Positions 15,783-24,280 of a DNA stretch of 64,000 nucleotides are shown here, in pieces. The stretch comes from Actinorugispora endophytica (GTDB lineage Bacteria; Actinomycetota; Actinomycetes; Streptosporangiales; Streptosporangiaceae). The notes below the pieces were generated by a model that ran no database searches, was not told the DNA's origin, and worked only from the letters and a program-made list of their open reading frames with translations. Numbering within the stretch: position 1 is the first letter of the stretch; each line of letters begins with the position of its first letter. The position numbers were made by a program, and so were the translations under genes. The stretch spans positions 1 through 64,000 of the forward strand of contig NZ_SNYN01000026.1 in assembly GCF_004363075.1 (NCBI RefSeq), in the 5' to 3' direction.

Positions 15783-16420
15783 GCCGGGCGTTCCGCGTCG
15801 TCGAGCAGGACGGCGATCGCCGAGGGCGTCCACGTCCCGCGCGCGCCGGGGCGCTCGGCCAGGTAGGCGGCGATCCGCCCGACCTCCCAGCCGTGGGCGT
15901 CCCGCAGCCCCGGACCGATCGTGCCCAGGTAGGCGGGGCTCGGCGGGACCGGCGCGACCGCCGACATCGGCCAGTGCGCGGTGAACCCCAGCATGGGGAG
16001 ACCGTCAAGGGACCCCATTCCCACCAGCGTCTCGTAGCGGCCCTCGCCCAACCGGTGGCGGCCCTCGCGCAGGACCGTCGACAGGTCCAGGTCGGCGCCC
16101 GGTTCCCGGTACATCTCCTGCGCGGCGATGTCGCCGAACTGGGCCGCGGTGACCAGGTACGCGCGGGCGGGGGCGGCGCCGGGCAGCTCCGGGTCGTACA
16201 CCGCCAGCCCGCCGCCCCACATGGGCGAGGCCAGCGCGAAGTACACCCCGCCCCGGATCCACACCGCGCGTCGGGCGCGGGGCGGCGCGCCGTCCCGGCA
16301 CCCGGGGTTGACGCGCGTGCCGCCGGGCGGACGGCCGCCCGCGATGTAGTGGTCCAGCCGACGCGCGGCCATGTTCGCGCCGTAGCCGACGTACCAGACG
16401 AGGTCCGGACGTGTCGTCAT
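15779..16420 (-). CDS. Gamma-glutamylcyclotransferase-fold protein, often annotated histone deacetylase
   Basis: A 213-residue protein starting with LVWYVGYGANMAARRLDHYI, the YGxN signature of the gamma-glutamylcyclotransferase-like fold. Related actinobacterial proteins are often named histone deacetylase without HDAC motifs; none are visible here, and function is unknown. ATG 16420 overlaps the stop of the GNAT gene upstream (ATGA). It was followed by the amidohydrolase gene now reduced to a fragment. Confidence 0.75.
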   Translation of the reverse strand: MTTRPDLVWYVGYGANMAARRLDHYIAGGRPPGGTRVNPGCRDGAPPRARRAVWIRGGVYFALASPMWGGGLAVYDPELPGAAPARAYLVTAAQFGDIAAQEMYREPGADLDLSTVLREGRHRLGEGRYETLVGMGSLDGLPMLGFTAHWPMSAVAPVPPSPAYLGTIGPGLRDAHGWEVGRIAAYLAERPGARGTWTPSAIAVLLDDAERPA

Positions 16421-16887
16421 GCCGCCGAGGCCGTCAGGGTCCGCTCGAAGCAGACGCTCCGCTCGCGGTCCGCGTAGTGGCCGAACCGCTCGATCCGGTG
16501 GTAGCCGCACCTCTCGTAGAGCCGTACCGACGCGGGCCGCCCCGACCCGGTCTCCAGGCGCATGCGGGTCGCGCCGCGCCTGACCGCGGCCTCCTCCAGC
16601 GCCCGCAGCAGCACCTCGCCGATCCGGCGGCCGCGCCAGGCCGACGTGACGTACACGCGCTCGACCTCGTAGGTGGTCTCGTCCAGCCTGCGCAGCCCCG
16701 CGCACCCCACCGCGACGGCCGTCTCCGCGTCGCGGGCGAGGAGGAAGAGGTCGACGTCCGCGGCCGGGGGACCGGGATCGCGGGCGGGGTCCGCGCCGCA
16801 GCACTCGACGGCCTCGGACTCCTGCTCCCGGCGCAGCCTGACGCCGACCGGATCGTCCCAGCTCGCGGTTTCTAAGATCACTCCCAC
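16417..16887 (-). CDS. GNAT family N-acetyltransferase
   Basis: A 156-residue acetyl-CoA-dependent acetyltransferase. The GNAT core has VERVYVTSAWRGRRIGEVLL (motif A, with the RxxRIG acetyl-CoA loop, about residues 75-94) and YERCGYHRIERFG (motif B). The substrate is unknown. It is first in a small operon with the gamma-glutamylcyclotransferase-like gene, overlapping by 4 bp. Confidence 0.9.
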   Translation of the reverse strand: MGVILETASWDDPVGVRLRREQESEAVECCGADPARDPGPPAADVDLFLLARDAETAVAVGCAGLRRLDETTYEVERVYVTSAWRGRRIGEVLLRALEEAAVRRGATRMRLETGSGRPASVRLYERCGYHRIERFGHYADRERSVCFERTLTASAA

Positions 16888-16902
16888 CCGCAGCAGGCTA
16901 CG

Positions 16903-17460
16903 CTAACGAGCGGCGTGCTCGCGGTCGGTCAGCCGGTACAGCATGTGCGGGGCGAGCGGGTCGTCGGAGGGCAGCGCCGGGTGCGTGAAGTCGTCCGCGG
17001 GGTCGCGGTGCATGCCCAGCCGCTCCATGACCCTCTGGTGGCGCCGGTTGCCGTGGGGCGCTATGCCGACGATCTCGTCCAGGCCGGCCCGGGTGAACCC
17101 GAACGTCAGCGCGGCTCTGCCCGCCTCGGTCGCGTACCCCTTGCCCCACTCCTTGCGCGCCAGCCGCCAGCCCACCTCCACCTCGGGGGTGAACGGGGCG
17201 GTGAAGGCGACGTTGGACAGCCCGGCCAGTCCGATGAACCCGCCGCCGTCCAGGGCCTCCAGCGCCCACAACCCGAAACCGTAGATCTCGAAGGAGAGCT
17301 CGAAGCGGTCGATCATGTCGTCGCTCTCCTGGCGGTTCCGGGTCGCCAGGAACTCCATCACCTCGGGGTCGGCGTTCAGGACCGCGAACGGTTCGCGGTC
17401 CTCGTCCCGCCAGCGCCGCATCAGCAGCCGTTCGGTGCGCAACTCCGGTGGATCGCCCAT
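16903..17460 (-). CDS. RimJ/RimL-type GNAT N-acetyltransferase
   Basis: A 185-residue acetyltransferase of the RimJ/RimL kind: TERLLMRRWRDEDREPFAVLNADPEVMEF at the N-terminus, EVGWRLARKEWGKGYATEAG as the acetyl-CoA loop, and NRRHQRVMERLGM. This group acetylates protein N-termini or small amines. ATG 17460 is chosen because ELRTERL starts right after; the frame remains open upstream across an unrelated gene. Confidence 0.92.
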   Translation of the reverse strand: MGDPPELRTERLLMRRWRDEDREPFAVLNADPEVMEFLATRNRQESDDMIDRFELSFEIYGFGLWALEALDGGGFIGLAGLSNVAFTAPFTPEVEVGWRLARKEWGKGYATEAGRAALTFGFTRAGLDEIVGIAPHGNRRHQRVMERLGMHRDPADDFTHPALPSDDPLAPHMLYRLTDREHAAR

Positions 17461-17528
17461 AACCGAAAGGCTAGCCGCCGGACCCGTCCGGCGACAGTGC
17501 CACGCCGGACCGGTCTCCGGACGGCCCC

Positions 17529-18491
17529 TCAGCCGCCGTTCTTCACCGCGGGCAGGATCTCGGCGGCGTAGAACTCGAAGAACCCGTCCTGGTCGCGGCC
17601 GACCTGGCCGACGTACACCTCGTCGATGCCCGCCTCGACGTACTCCGAGATCGCGGTGAGGTGCTCGTTCGGGTCGGGGCCGCACGGCATCCGCTCCCCG
17701 ATCATCTCGGGTGTGATCAACTCGGCGAGCTGGGCGAAGTGCCGCGGCAGCGGCAGCAGCTGCGCGGCCTCCCCGGGGATCGCGTCGTTGGGCCACTGCT
17801 CGCTGGCGTAGCGCCGGGCCTCGTCCCGGTCGGGGCCCCAGCAGACCTTCAGACCGCCCTGGACCGGCTTGCCCGCGCCGCCGCTCTCGCGGAACACCCC
17901 GATCGTGTCGGGATCGGGGCCCATGGTCACCAGGCCGTCGCCGATCCGCCCCGCCAGGCGGGCGGCCTTCTCCCCGAACGCCGAGACGAACACCCGGGGC
18001 GGTTCCTCGGGCAGCGTGTACAGCCGCGCGTTGTCGACCTGGTAGTAGGAGCCGTCGTGGGTGACCAGCCGTCCCGTCCACAGCTCGCGCATGATCGCGA
18101 CGGACTCCTCCAGCATGTCCCGCCGCTCGGAGGCGGGCGGCCAGCGGTCGCCCACCACGTGCTCGTTGAGCGCCTCTCCGGTGCCCACTCCGAGCGTGAA
18201 CCCGCCCCTGACCTGCGTCGCGGCGGTCGCGGCGGCCTGCGCCGTGATCGCCGGGTGGATCCGCATGATGGGGCAGGTCACGGCGGTGGAGACCGGCAGC
18301 GACACGGCCTCGCTGATCGCGCCGACGACCGACCAGACGAACGGGCTGTGCCCCTGCCCGTCCAGCCACGGATGGTAGTGGTCGGAGATCCACAGAGCCT
18401 CGAACCCGGCCTCCTCGGCCATGCGGGCCTGGCGGACGAGTTCGCGGGGCCCGTGCTCCTCGGCGGCCAGGAAGTATCCGAATCGCGTCAT
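17529..18491 (-). CDS. F420-dependent LLM-class oxidoreductase
   Basis: A 320-residue luciferase-like monooxygenase-fold protein of the F420-dependent glucose-6-phosphate dehydrogenase-like (TIGR03557) type. Typical stretches are GYFLAAEEHGP, ALWISDHYHPWLDGQGHSPF, GGFTLGVGTGEALNEHVVGD and VTMGPDPDT. It should use coenzyme F420 for hydride transfer to an unknown substrate, which supports an actinobacterial host. ATG 18491 has GGAGG 5 nt upstream; the TTG four codons further up lies before that site. Confidence 0.93.
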   Translation of the reverse strand: MTRFGYFLAAEEHGPRELVRQARMAEEAGFEALWISDHYHPWLDGQGHSPFVWSVVGAISEAVSLPVSTAVTCPIMRIHPAITAQAAATAATQVRGGFTLGVGTGEALNEHVVGDRWPPASERRDMLEESVAIMRELWTGRLVTHDGSYYQVDNARLYTLPEEPPRVFVSAFGEKAARLAGRIGDGLVTMGPDPDTIGVFRESGGAGKPVQGGLKVCWGPDRDEARRYASEQWPNDAIPGEAAQLLPLPRHFAQLAELITPEMIGERMPCGPDPNEHLTAISEYVEAGIDEVYVGQVGRDQDGFFEFYAAEILPAVKNGG

Positions 18492-18574
18492 CAGCGCCTC
18501 CAAGAGAACCGGTGGTCCTGTCGGCGGATCCGCTAACCGCGCCGGGCCGTCCTAACCCCCGGTCCCGGACGCCC

Positions 18575-19141
18575 TCACACCCGTCGGCCGGACAGGGCCA
18601 GCAGCCGGGTCTGCGCGTCCGCGTCGTCGGCGACGGGAACGGGCCCGCCGAACAGCGGGCTCGAGCCGAAGAGGTCCCTCCGGGCGAGCGCCCACTCCAG
18701 GACCGGTTCGGTGAGTTCGGGCGGGAGCTTCTCGTCCTCCCCGACCGCGCGGGCCAGGTCCCACGTGTGCACGGCCAGGTCGAAGGTCATCTCCCTCAGG
18801 TACGCCTCGGCCGGGGTGTCGCCGTAGGACAGGTGCACGGTCCGCTCCAGGGAGTCGGGGTGCAGCCAGGCGGTGCGCGCCTCCCTGGCCGCGATCTCCC
18901 AGGTGGCCAGGGGCTCCTCGCCGAGCCGGTCGCCCCCGAAGCGCCCCCCGGCCTCCTCGATGGTGCCGCCCGCCAGCAGGTGCGGGACCCACAGCTGCTC
19001 GGCCACCAGGTGGTTGACGAGGTCGTGCACGTCCCACCGGTCGCACGGCGTGGGCAGCGCCCACTGGTCGAGCCGCACCGCGCGCACCCGCCGGTCGAAT
19101 TCGGTCATCGCCTGTCCGTGCAGTTCCAAGAGGTTCGCCAT
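18575..19141 (-). CDS. TIGR03086/maleylpyruvate isomerase-type metal-binding protein
   Basis: A 188-residue DinB-fold protein. It has the LPTPCDRWDVHDLVNHLVAEQLW segment (split here by the usual helix), with the metal-ligand His in VNHLV, and a later FDLAVHTWDLARA with the remaining His. The family includes mycothiol-dependent enzymes. ATG 19141 is preceded by GGAGAG. It is divergent from the sugar transporter gene. Confidence 0.87.
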   Translation of the reverse strand: MANLLELHGQAMTEFDRRVRAVRLDQWALPTPCDRWDVHDLVNHLVAEQLWVPHLLAGGTIEEAGGRFGGDRLGEEPLATWEIAAREARTAWLHPDSLERTVHLSYGDTPAEAYLREMTFDLAVHTWDLARAVGEDEKLPPELTEPVLEWALARRDLFGSSPLFGGPVPVADDADAQTRLLALSGRRV

Positions 19142-19337
19142 CCCGCGCTCTCCGTCCGTGTCGCCACCGGTCACCGCAAGACCGTCTACCCACTGGCGCG
19201 GGCGCTCCACGTGTAAACGCCGGTTTTTCCGGCTAGAGGCCGAACGCGCGGCCGCGCCGGTGCAGGGACGGCCGCGCCCGACGACAACGGAACGAATGGG
19301 ACCCGGGCGCGGTGTCCGGGTCCGGCGAGGAGCGGTG

Positions 19338-20759
19338 GTGGCGAAGTCCGACGCGGCGGGGGCCGGAGGCGGGGAGGACCTGAACATCGTCCACGTGGCG
19401 ATGATCGCGGGGGCAGCCGCGATGGGCGGGTTCCTCTTCGGCTACGACAGCGCCGTCATCAACGGCGCGGTGAGCTCCATCGAGGAGCACTTCCGGGTGA
19501 GTCCGAGCGTCACCGGGTTCACGGTGGCGGCCGCGCTCCTGGGATCGGCGCTGGGCGCCGCGCTCGCGGGGGGCATGGCCGACCGCCTGGGGCGGATCAG
19601 GGTCATGCAGATCGCGGCCGTCCTGTTCGCCGTCAGCGCCGTCGGGTCGGCGCTGCCCTTCACCGTCTGGGACCTGGCGGGATGGCGGGTGGTGGGCGGC
19701 GTGGCGATCGGCATCGCCTCGGTGATCGCCCCCACCTACATCGCCGAGGTGTCCCCGCCCGCGTTCCGCGGGCGGCTCGCCTCCCTCCAGCAGCTGGCGA
19801 TCGTCCTGGGCATCGCGATGTCCCAGCTGGTCAACTACGCGCTGGCCTCGGGCGCGGGAGGCAGCGGGATGGGGGACCTCGGTCCGCTCATGGCATGGCA
19901 GTGGATGCTGGGGGTGGAGGTGCTGCCCGCGATCGTCTACTTCCTGCTCTCGCTGGTGATCCCGGAGTCCCCGCGCCACCTGGTGCGCGTGGGCAGGATC
20001 GACCGGGCCCGCCGGGTGCTGCGGGAGGTCGAGGGCGGCACTTCCGAGGACGTGGAGCAGCGGGTCCGCGAGATCCGCGAGGCGCTCGGCTCCGAGGTCA
20101 AACCCCGGCTGAGCGATCTGCGCGGCCGGTACGGGCTGCTGGGGATCGTGTGGGTCGGCATGGCGCTGTCCGCGTTCCAGCAGCTGGTCGGCATCAACGT
20201 GATCTTCTACTACTCCTCCTCGCTGTGGCAGTCGGTGGGCATCGCCGAGACCGACTCGCTGCTGCTGTCGCTGTTCACCTCGATCGTCAACATCCTCGGC
20301 ACCTTCGTCGCGATCGCCCTGGTGGACCGGATCGGCCGCAAGCCGCTGCTGCTGGTCGGCTCGGCGGGCATGGCCGTGGCGCTGGGGGTGACCTCGTTCG
20401 CGTTCAGCCACGCCACCGTCGTGGACGGCCAGGCCGAGCTGTCATCGGGGTGGGCTCTGGTGGCGCTGGTCTCGGCCAGCACGTTCGTGCTGTTCTTCGC
20501 CCTGTCCTGGGGCGTGGTCACGTGGGTGCTGCTGGGCGAGATGTTCCCGCTGCGCGTCCGCGCCGCCGCGATGGCGGTGGCCACGGCCACCCAGTGGATC
20601 GCGAACTGGCTGATCACCATCACGTTCCCGCCCCTGAGCGACTGGAACCTGCCGCTGACCTACCTGGTCTACACGGCCTTCGCGGCGCTGTCCTTCCTGT
20701 TCGTGGCCAGGTACATCAGGGAGACGAAGGGGAAGACCCTGGAGTCGATGCAGGCGTGA
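19338..20759 (+). CDS. Sugar porter family MFS transporter
   Basis: A 473-residue transporter with 12 predicted membrane helices. Sugar-porter signatures are GGFLFGYDSAVINGA in helix 1, GRIRVMQ in the first cytoplasmic loop (ADRLGR), PESPRHLVRVGR between the halves, the QQLVGINVIFYYSS motif and the GRKPLLLVG loop, ending ETKGKTLESMQA. It likely imports a monosaccharide or polyol with protons. GTG 19338 has GAGGAG 6 nt upstream. The sugar kinase 113 bp downstream on the same strand fits an uptake-and-phosphorylation unit. Confidence 0.94.
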   Translation: MAKSDAAGAGGGEDLNIVHVAMIAGAAAMGGFLFGYDSAVINGAVSSIEEHFRVSPSVTGFTVAAALLGSALGAALAGGMADRLGRIRVMQIAAVLFAVSAVGSALPFTVWDLAGWRVVGGVAIGIASVIAPTYIAEVSPPAFRGRLASLQQLAIVLGIAMSQLVNYALASGAGGSGMGDLGPLMAWQWMLGVEVLPAIVYFLLSLVIPESPRHLVRVGRIDRARRVLREVEGGTSEDVEQRVREIREALGSEVKPRLSDLRGRYGLLGIVWVGMALSAFQQLVGINVIFYYSSSLWQSVGIAETDSLLLSLFTSIVNILGTFVAIALVDRIGRKPLLLVGSAGMAVALGVTSFAFSHATVVDGQAELSSGWALVALVSASTFVLFFALSWGVVTWVLLGEMFPLRVRAAAMAVATATQWIANWLITITFPPLSDWNLPLTYLVYTAFAALSFLFVARYIRETKGKTLESMQA

Positions 20760-20872
20760 GCCCGGGGGCGGGAGCCTCCCCGGAGAACCCGGCCGGTTCC
20801 CGCCCCCCCGCCCGCCCCGCCGTGTGATCATGGGTGCGGTCCGGTACGCGACAGGAGCAGGGAGGCGGGACC

Positions 20873-21784
20873 GTGGCCCCACAGCACACGGAGTACGACG
20901 TCGTGGTGGTCGGAGGCAGCGGGGTGGACACCGTCGTCCGCGTCGGCTCCCTGCCGGTCCCGCTCGCCGACTCGGTCCCTGTCGGCCCGATCGAGGAGTG
21001 GCCCGGCCACACCGGGGGGAACGTGGCCCTCGGCACCCGGGCGCTGGGGCTGAGGACCGCCCTGCTCGACTTCATCGGCGACGACTGGACCGGCTCCCGG
21101 GTGCGGGAGCGGATGGCCGAGGGGGACGTGGAGTTCGCCCCGGTGACCTCCCCGGCGGGCACCCGCCGCGCGGTGAACCTGGTGGACGCGGCCGGCCGCC
21201 GGATGTCCTTCTACGACGCCCGCGACCCGGCCGGGCTGCGGATGCCCCGGGACCACTACCTGCCCTGGTTGGGGAGCGCCCGCCACGTCCACCTGTCCAT
21301 CATGGACTTCGCGCGCTTCCTCTACGACGACATCGAGGACCTCGGCGTCCCCGTGTCCACCGACCTGCACGACTGGGACGGGCGGGCCGACCACCACCGG
21401 GAGTTCGCCCTGCGCTCCGACCTCGTCTTCCTCAGCGCGGCGGGCGTGGGCGGGGACGTCCACGCCCTGATGCGGGAGATCCTCGAGAAGGGCCGCGCGG
21501 AGACGGTGGTCGCCACGGCGGGGGCGGAGGGCTCCTCCCTGCTCACCCGGGAGGACGGCGGCTCCCCGGTCCACGTCCCGGCGGCCGTCCCGCCCGCGCC
21601 CGTGGTCGACTCCAACGGCGCGGGCGACGCGTTCGTCAGCGGCTTCCTCTACGGCAGGCTCGCCGGCCGGGACCCGGTGGAGTGCGCCCGCCTGGGCGCG
21701 TTGGCGGGCGCCCACGCCTGCACCGCCCCGGGCTCGACCTCCCTCATCTCCCGGGAGGCCCTGCTGGAGCCGGACCGGGGCTAG
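20873..21784 (+). CDS. PfkB family carbohydrate kinase
   Basis: A 303-residue ribokinase-like sugar kinase. Signature 1 is GHTGGNVALGTRALG (about residues 45-59) and signature 2 with the catalytic Asp is DSNGAGDAFVSGF (about 245-257). It phosphorylates a sugar using ATP; substrate unknown, perhaps the sugar carried by the upstream transporter. GTG 20873 follows GGGAGGCGGGACC. A long terminator-like hairpin starts 7 bp after the stop. Confidence 0.92.
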   Translation: MAPQHTEYDVVVVGGSGVDTVVRVGSLPVPLADSVPVGPIEEWPGHTGGNVALGTRALGLRTALLDFIGDDWTGSRVRERMAEGDVEFAPVTSPAGTRRAVNLVDAAGRRMSFYDARDPAGLRMPRDHYLPWLGSARHVHLSIMDFARFLYDDIEDLGVPVSTDLHDWDGRADHHREFALRSDLVFLSAAGVGGDVHALMREILEKGRAETVVATAGAEGSSLLTREDGGSPVHVPAAVPPAPVVDSNGAGDAFVSGFLYGRLAGRDPVECARLGALAGAHACTAPGSTSLISREALLEPDRG

Positions 21785-21790
21785 CGGAGC

Positions 21791-21872
21791 GCTCCTCCCC
21801 GCCGGTCTTGGCCCTTCCGGGGTCTCGGACGTGGTCGAGAGCCCGGAAGGGCCGGGACCGGCGGGGAGGAGC
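21791..21872. terminator. 37-bp-arm hairpin after the sugar kinase gene
   Basis: GCTCCTCCCCGCCGGTC... (21791-21827) pairs with 21836-21872 around an 8-base loop with few mismatches, directly after the kinase stop and before pabAB. It shares the GGCCCTTCCGGGG motif with the hairpin at 30951-31026. There is no T-tract, as is common for actinobacterial terminators. Confidence 0.65.
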
Positions 21873-21924
21873 GGCCGGCGGCGTACCCTGGAGCGTCCGG
21901 GTTCGCGGGAGTTGGGGGTGCGCC

Positions 21925-24060
21925 GTGCGGGTGCTCGTCGTGGACAACCACGACTCCTACACCTACAACCTCTTCCAGTTGATCGCCGGGGTCCTGGGCG
22001 AGGAGCCGGTGGTGGTGGCCAACGACGCGCCCGAGTGGGACTCCCTCGATCCCGAGCGGTTCGACGCCGTGGTGGTCTCGCCCGGTCCCGGAACCCCGCT
22101 GCGCGCGCGGGATGTCGGGCACGTTCCGAGGGTGCTGGCCACGGGGGTGCCGGTGCTGGGGGTGTGCCTGGGCCACCAGGCCATCGCGCACGCGGCCGGC
22201 GGCGAGGTCGCCGCGGCGCCCGTCCCCCGGCACGGCCACCTGACCCGGGTGCGGCACGACGGGTCAGGGCTCTTCGCGGGCGTACCGCAGGACTTCACCG
22301 CCGTGCGCTACCACTCGCTGCGGGTGCCCGAACCCCTGCCCGCGGACCTGAGGGCCACCGCGTGGGCCGAGGACGGCGTGGTCATGGCGCTGGAGCACCG
22401 GGAGCTGCCGCGCTGGGGGGTGCAGTTCCACCCCGAGTCCGTCGCGAGCGAGCACGGCCGCGCCCTCGTGCGCAACTTCGCCGACCTCGCCGCGGGGAGC
22501 CGGGCCGTCGTGGTCCGCCCCCGCCGGAAGGTGTCCGAAACCCCGCGCGGCGCCGTCGGCGCGAAGGCGACCGAAACCCCCACGCCCGCGCGAGGCCCCG
22601 AACCCTCCCCCTCCGACCTGGGAAAACGCCAGGCCCCGAAGACCGAAACCCGTGCACGCGCCTCGCGTCCGCAACCCGGGGCCCTGCGGTTTCGGGTGCT
22701 GGAGCGCGAGGTGGACGCCGAATCGGCCTTCCTCTCCCTGTACGGCGACCGCGAGTACGCGTTCTGGCTGGACAGCAGCCGCGTCGGCGGCACCGCGCGG
22801 TTCTCCTTCCTCGGCGACGCCGACGGCCCGCACGGGGAGGTGCTCACCTACCGGGTGGGCGAGGGAGCGGTGCGCGTGCGCGCCGCCGACGGCGCCCGTT
22901 CCAGCGAGCCGGGCACCGTCTTCGACGCGCTCGCCGCGCGCGTCGACCCGGCGCCCACCGCCCACCCCGACCTGCCCTTCGACTTCGCCGGCGGCTACGT
23001 CGGCTACTTCGGGTACGAGCTCAAGGCCGACTGCGGCGGCGCGGCGGCGCACCGCTCGGCCACCCCCGACGCCGTGTGGCTGCGCTGCGACCGCTTCGTG
23101 GCGGTCGACCACACGGCGCACCGCACCTACCTGGTCTGCGCGGACGGGGACCCCGACTGGCTGGAGCGCACCGCGCACGCGCTGGCGGAGGCGCGCCCGC
23201 TCCCGGCCCCCGCCGCCCCGGCGGGGTCCGCGCCCGACCCCGCACCCCACCTGGAGCGCTCGCGCGCGTCCTACCTGTCGGCCGTCAAGGAGTGCCTGGG
23301 CGAGCTGGCGGCGGGGGAGAGCTACGAGATCTGCCTGACCGACCGCGCCCGCCTCCCCGCCCCCGCTGACGAGACGGCCTTCTACCGGCGGCTGCGCCGC
23401 AGCGGGCCCGCCCCCTACGCGGCGCTGCTGAAGCTGGGCGCCACCACCGTGCACAGCGCCTCCCCCGAGCGCTTCCTGCGGGTGGACCGCGACGGCGTGG
23501 CGGAGAGCCGCCCGATCAAGGGCACCGCGCCGCGCCACCCCGACCCGGTCCGGGACGCCCTGCTCCGCGACGAGCTGCGCACCAGCGCCAAGACGCGCGC
23601 GGAGAACCTGATGATCGTCGACCTGCTCCGCAACGACCTGGGCCGGGTGTGCGAGGTCGGCAGCGTCGAGGTCCCCTCGTTCATGTACACCGAGTCCTAC
23701 GCCACGGTGCACCAGCTGGTCTCCACCGTGCGGGGGCGGCTCCGCCCGGGCGTCTCGGCGGTGGAGGCGGTGCGGGCGTGCTTCCCCGGCGGTTCGATGA
23801 CCGGCGCGCCGAAGCCGCGCACCATGGAGATCCTGGACCGGCTGGAGCCCGGCGCCCGCGGCGTCTACTCGGGCGCGCTGGGGTACCTGTCGCACTCGGG
23901 GACGGCCGATCTGAGCATCGTGATCCGTACCGCCGTCAGCCACGGGGGAGTGCTGACAGCGGGGGCGGGCGGCGCGATCGTGCTCGATTCGGACCCTGAG
24001 CAGGAGTACGCGGAGATGCTGCTCAAGGCCGCTGTCCCGCTGCGCGCTCTGGACCGCTGA
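21925..24060 (+). CDS. pabAB: Fused aminodeoxychorismate synthase (PabA-PabB)
   Basis: A 711-residue fusion. Residues 1 to ~192 are a class I glutamine amidotransferase (DNHDSYTYNL, the nucleophile Cys in GVCLGHQ, and HPES). A ~60-residue Pro/Arg/Thr-rich linker follows. From about 255 onward is a chorismate-binding component I domain with SYEICLTD, GSMTGAPKPRTMEI and PIKGTAPR. The lysine in PIKGT is typical of aminodeoxychorismate synthase, whereas anthranilate synthase normally has PIAGT. It converts chorismate and glutamine to ADC for folate or a p-aminobenzoate-derived product. GTG 21925 follows GGGAG. It stands alone between two hairpins. Confidence 0.93.
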   Translation: MRVLVVDNHDSYTYNLFQLIAGVLGEEPVVVANDAPEWDSLDPERFDAVVVSPGPGTPLRARDVGHVPRVLATGVPVLGVCLGHQAIAHAAGGEVAAAPVPRHGHLTRVRHDGSGLFAGVPQDFTAVRYHSLRVPEPLPADLRATAWAEDGVVMALEHRELPRWGVQFHPESVASEHGRALVRNFADLAAGSRAVVVRPRRKVSETPRGAVGAKATETPTPARGPEPSPSDLGKRQAPKTETRARASRPQPGALRFRVLEREVDAESAFLSLYGDREYAFWLDSSRVGGTARFSFLGDADGPHGEVLTYRVGEGAVRVRAADGARSSEPGTVFDALAARVDPAPTAHPDLPFDFAGGYVGYFGYELKADCGGAAAHRSATPDAVWLRCDRFVAVDHTAHRTYLVCADGDPDWLERTAHALAEARPLPAPAAPAGSAPDPAPHLERSRASYLSAVKECLGELAAGESYEICLTDRARLPAPADETAFYRRLRRSGPAPYAALLKLGATTVHSASPERFLRVDRDGVAESRPIKGTAPRHPDPVRDALLRDELRTSAKTRAENLMIVDLLRNDLGRVCEVGSVEVPSFMYTESYATVHQLVSTVRGRLRPGVSAVEAVRACFPGGSMTGAPKPRTMEILDRLEPGARGVYSGALGYLSHSGTADLSIVIRTAVSHGGVLTAGAGGAIVLDSDPEQEYAEMLLKAAVPLRALDR

Positions 24061-24064
24061 CGGC

Positions 24065-24114
24065 AGGTTCGGACGGCCGGCCGAAATGGGGGGCACGCCC
24101 GGCCGTCCGAACCT
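24065..24114. terminator. 16-bp-arm terminator hairpin after pabAB
   Basis: AGGTTCGGACGGCCGG (24065-24080) pairs perfectly with 24099-24114, 4 bp after the pabAB stop, between convergent genes. The remainder of 24115-24280 shows no gene. Confidence 0.75.
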
Positions 24115-24280
24115 CCCGTCAGCGGTCCGGCGCGCCGGACCGCGCGCCGGACCGCTCCCGGGCGGTGGGGGCGGGAGGGGGAACCCGTCCCCACCGCGTT
24201 CTCTCCGGGGCCGCGGTCAGGTCGTGTCCCCGGGTCCGTTTCGGGCGCTCACCCGCCCGAAGCGGACCCGGAGGCCCTTC

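Noticed and set aside
19233-20411. A long minus-strand open frame opposite the sugar transporter
   Set aside because: His/Arg/Asp-rich shadow sequence; the plus strand encodes a clear MFS protein.
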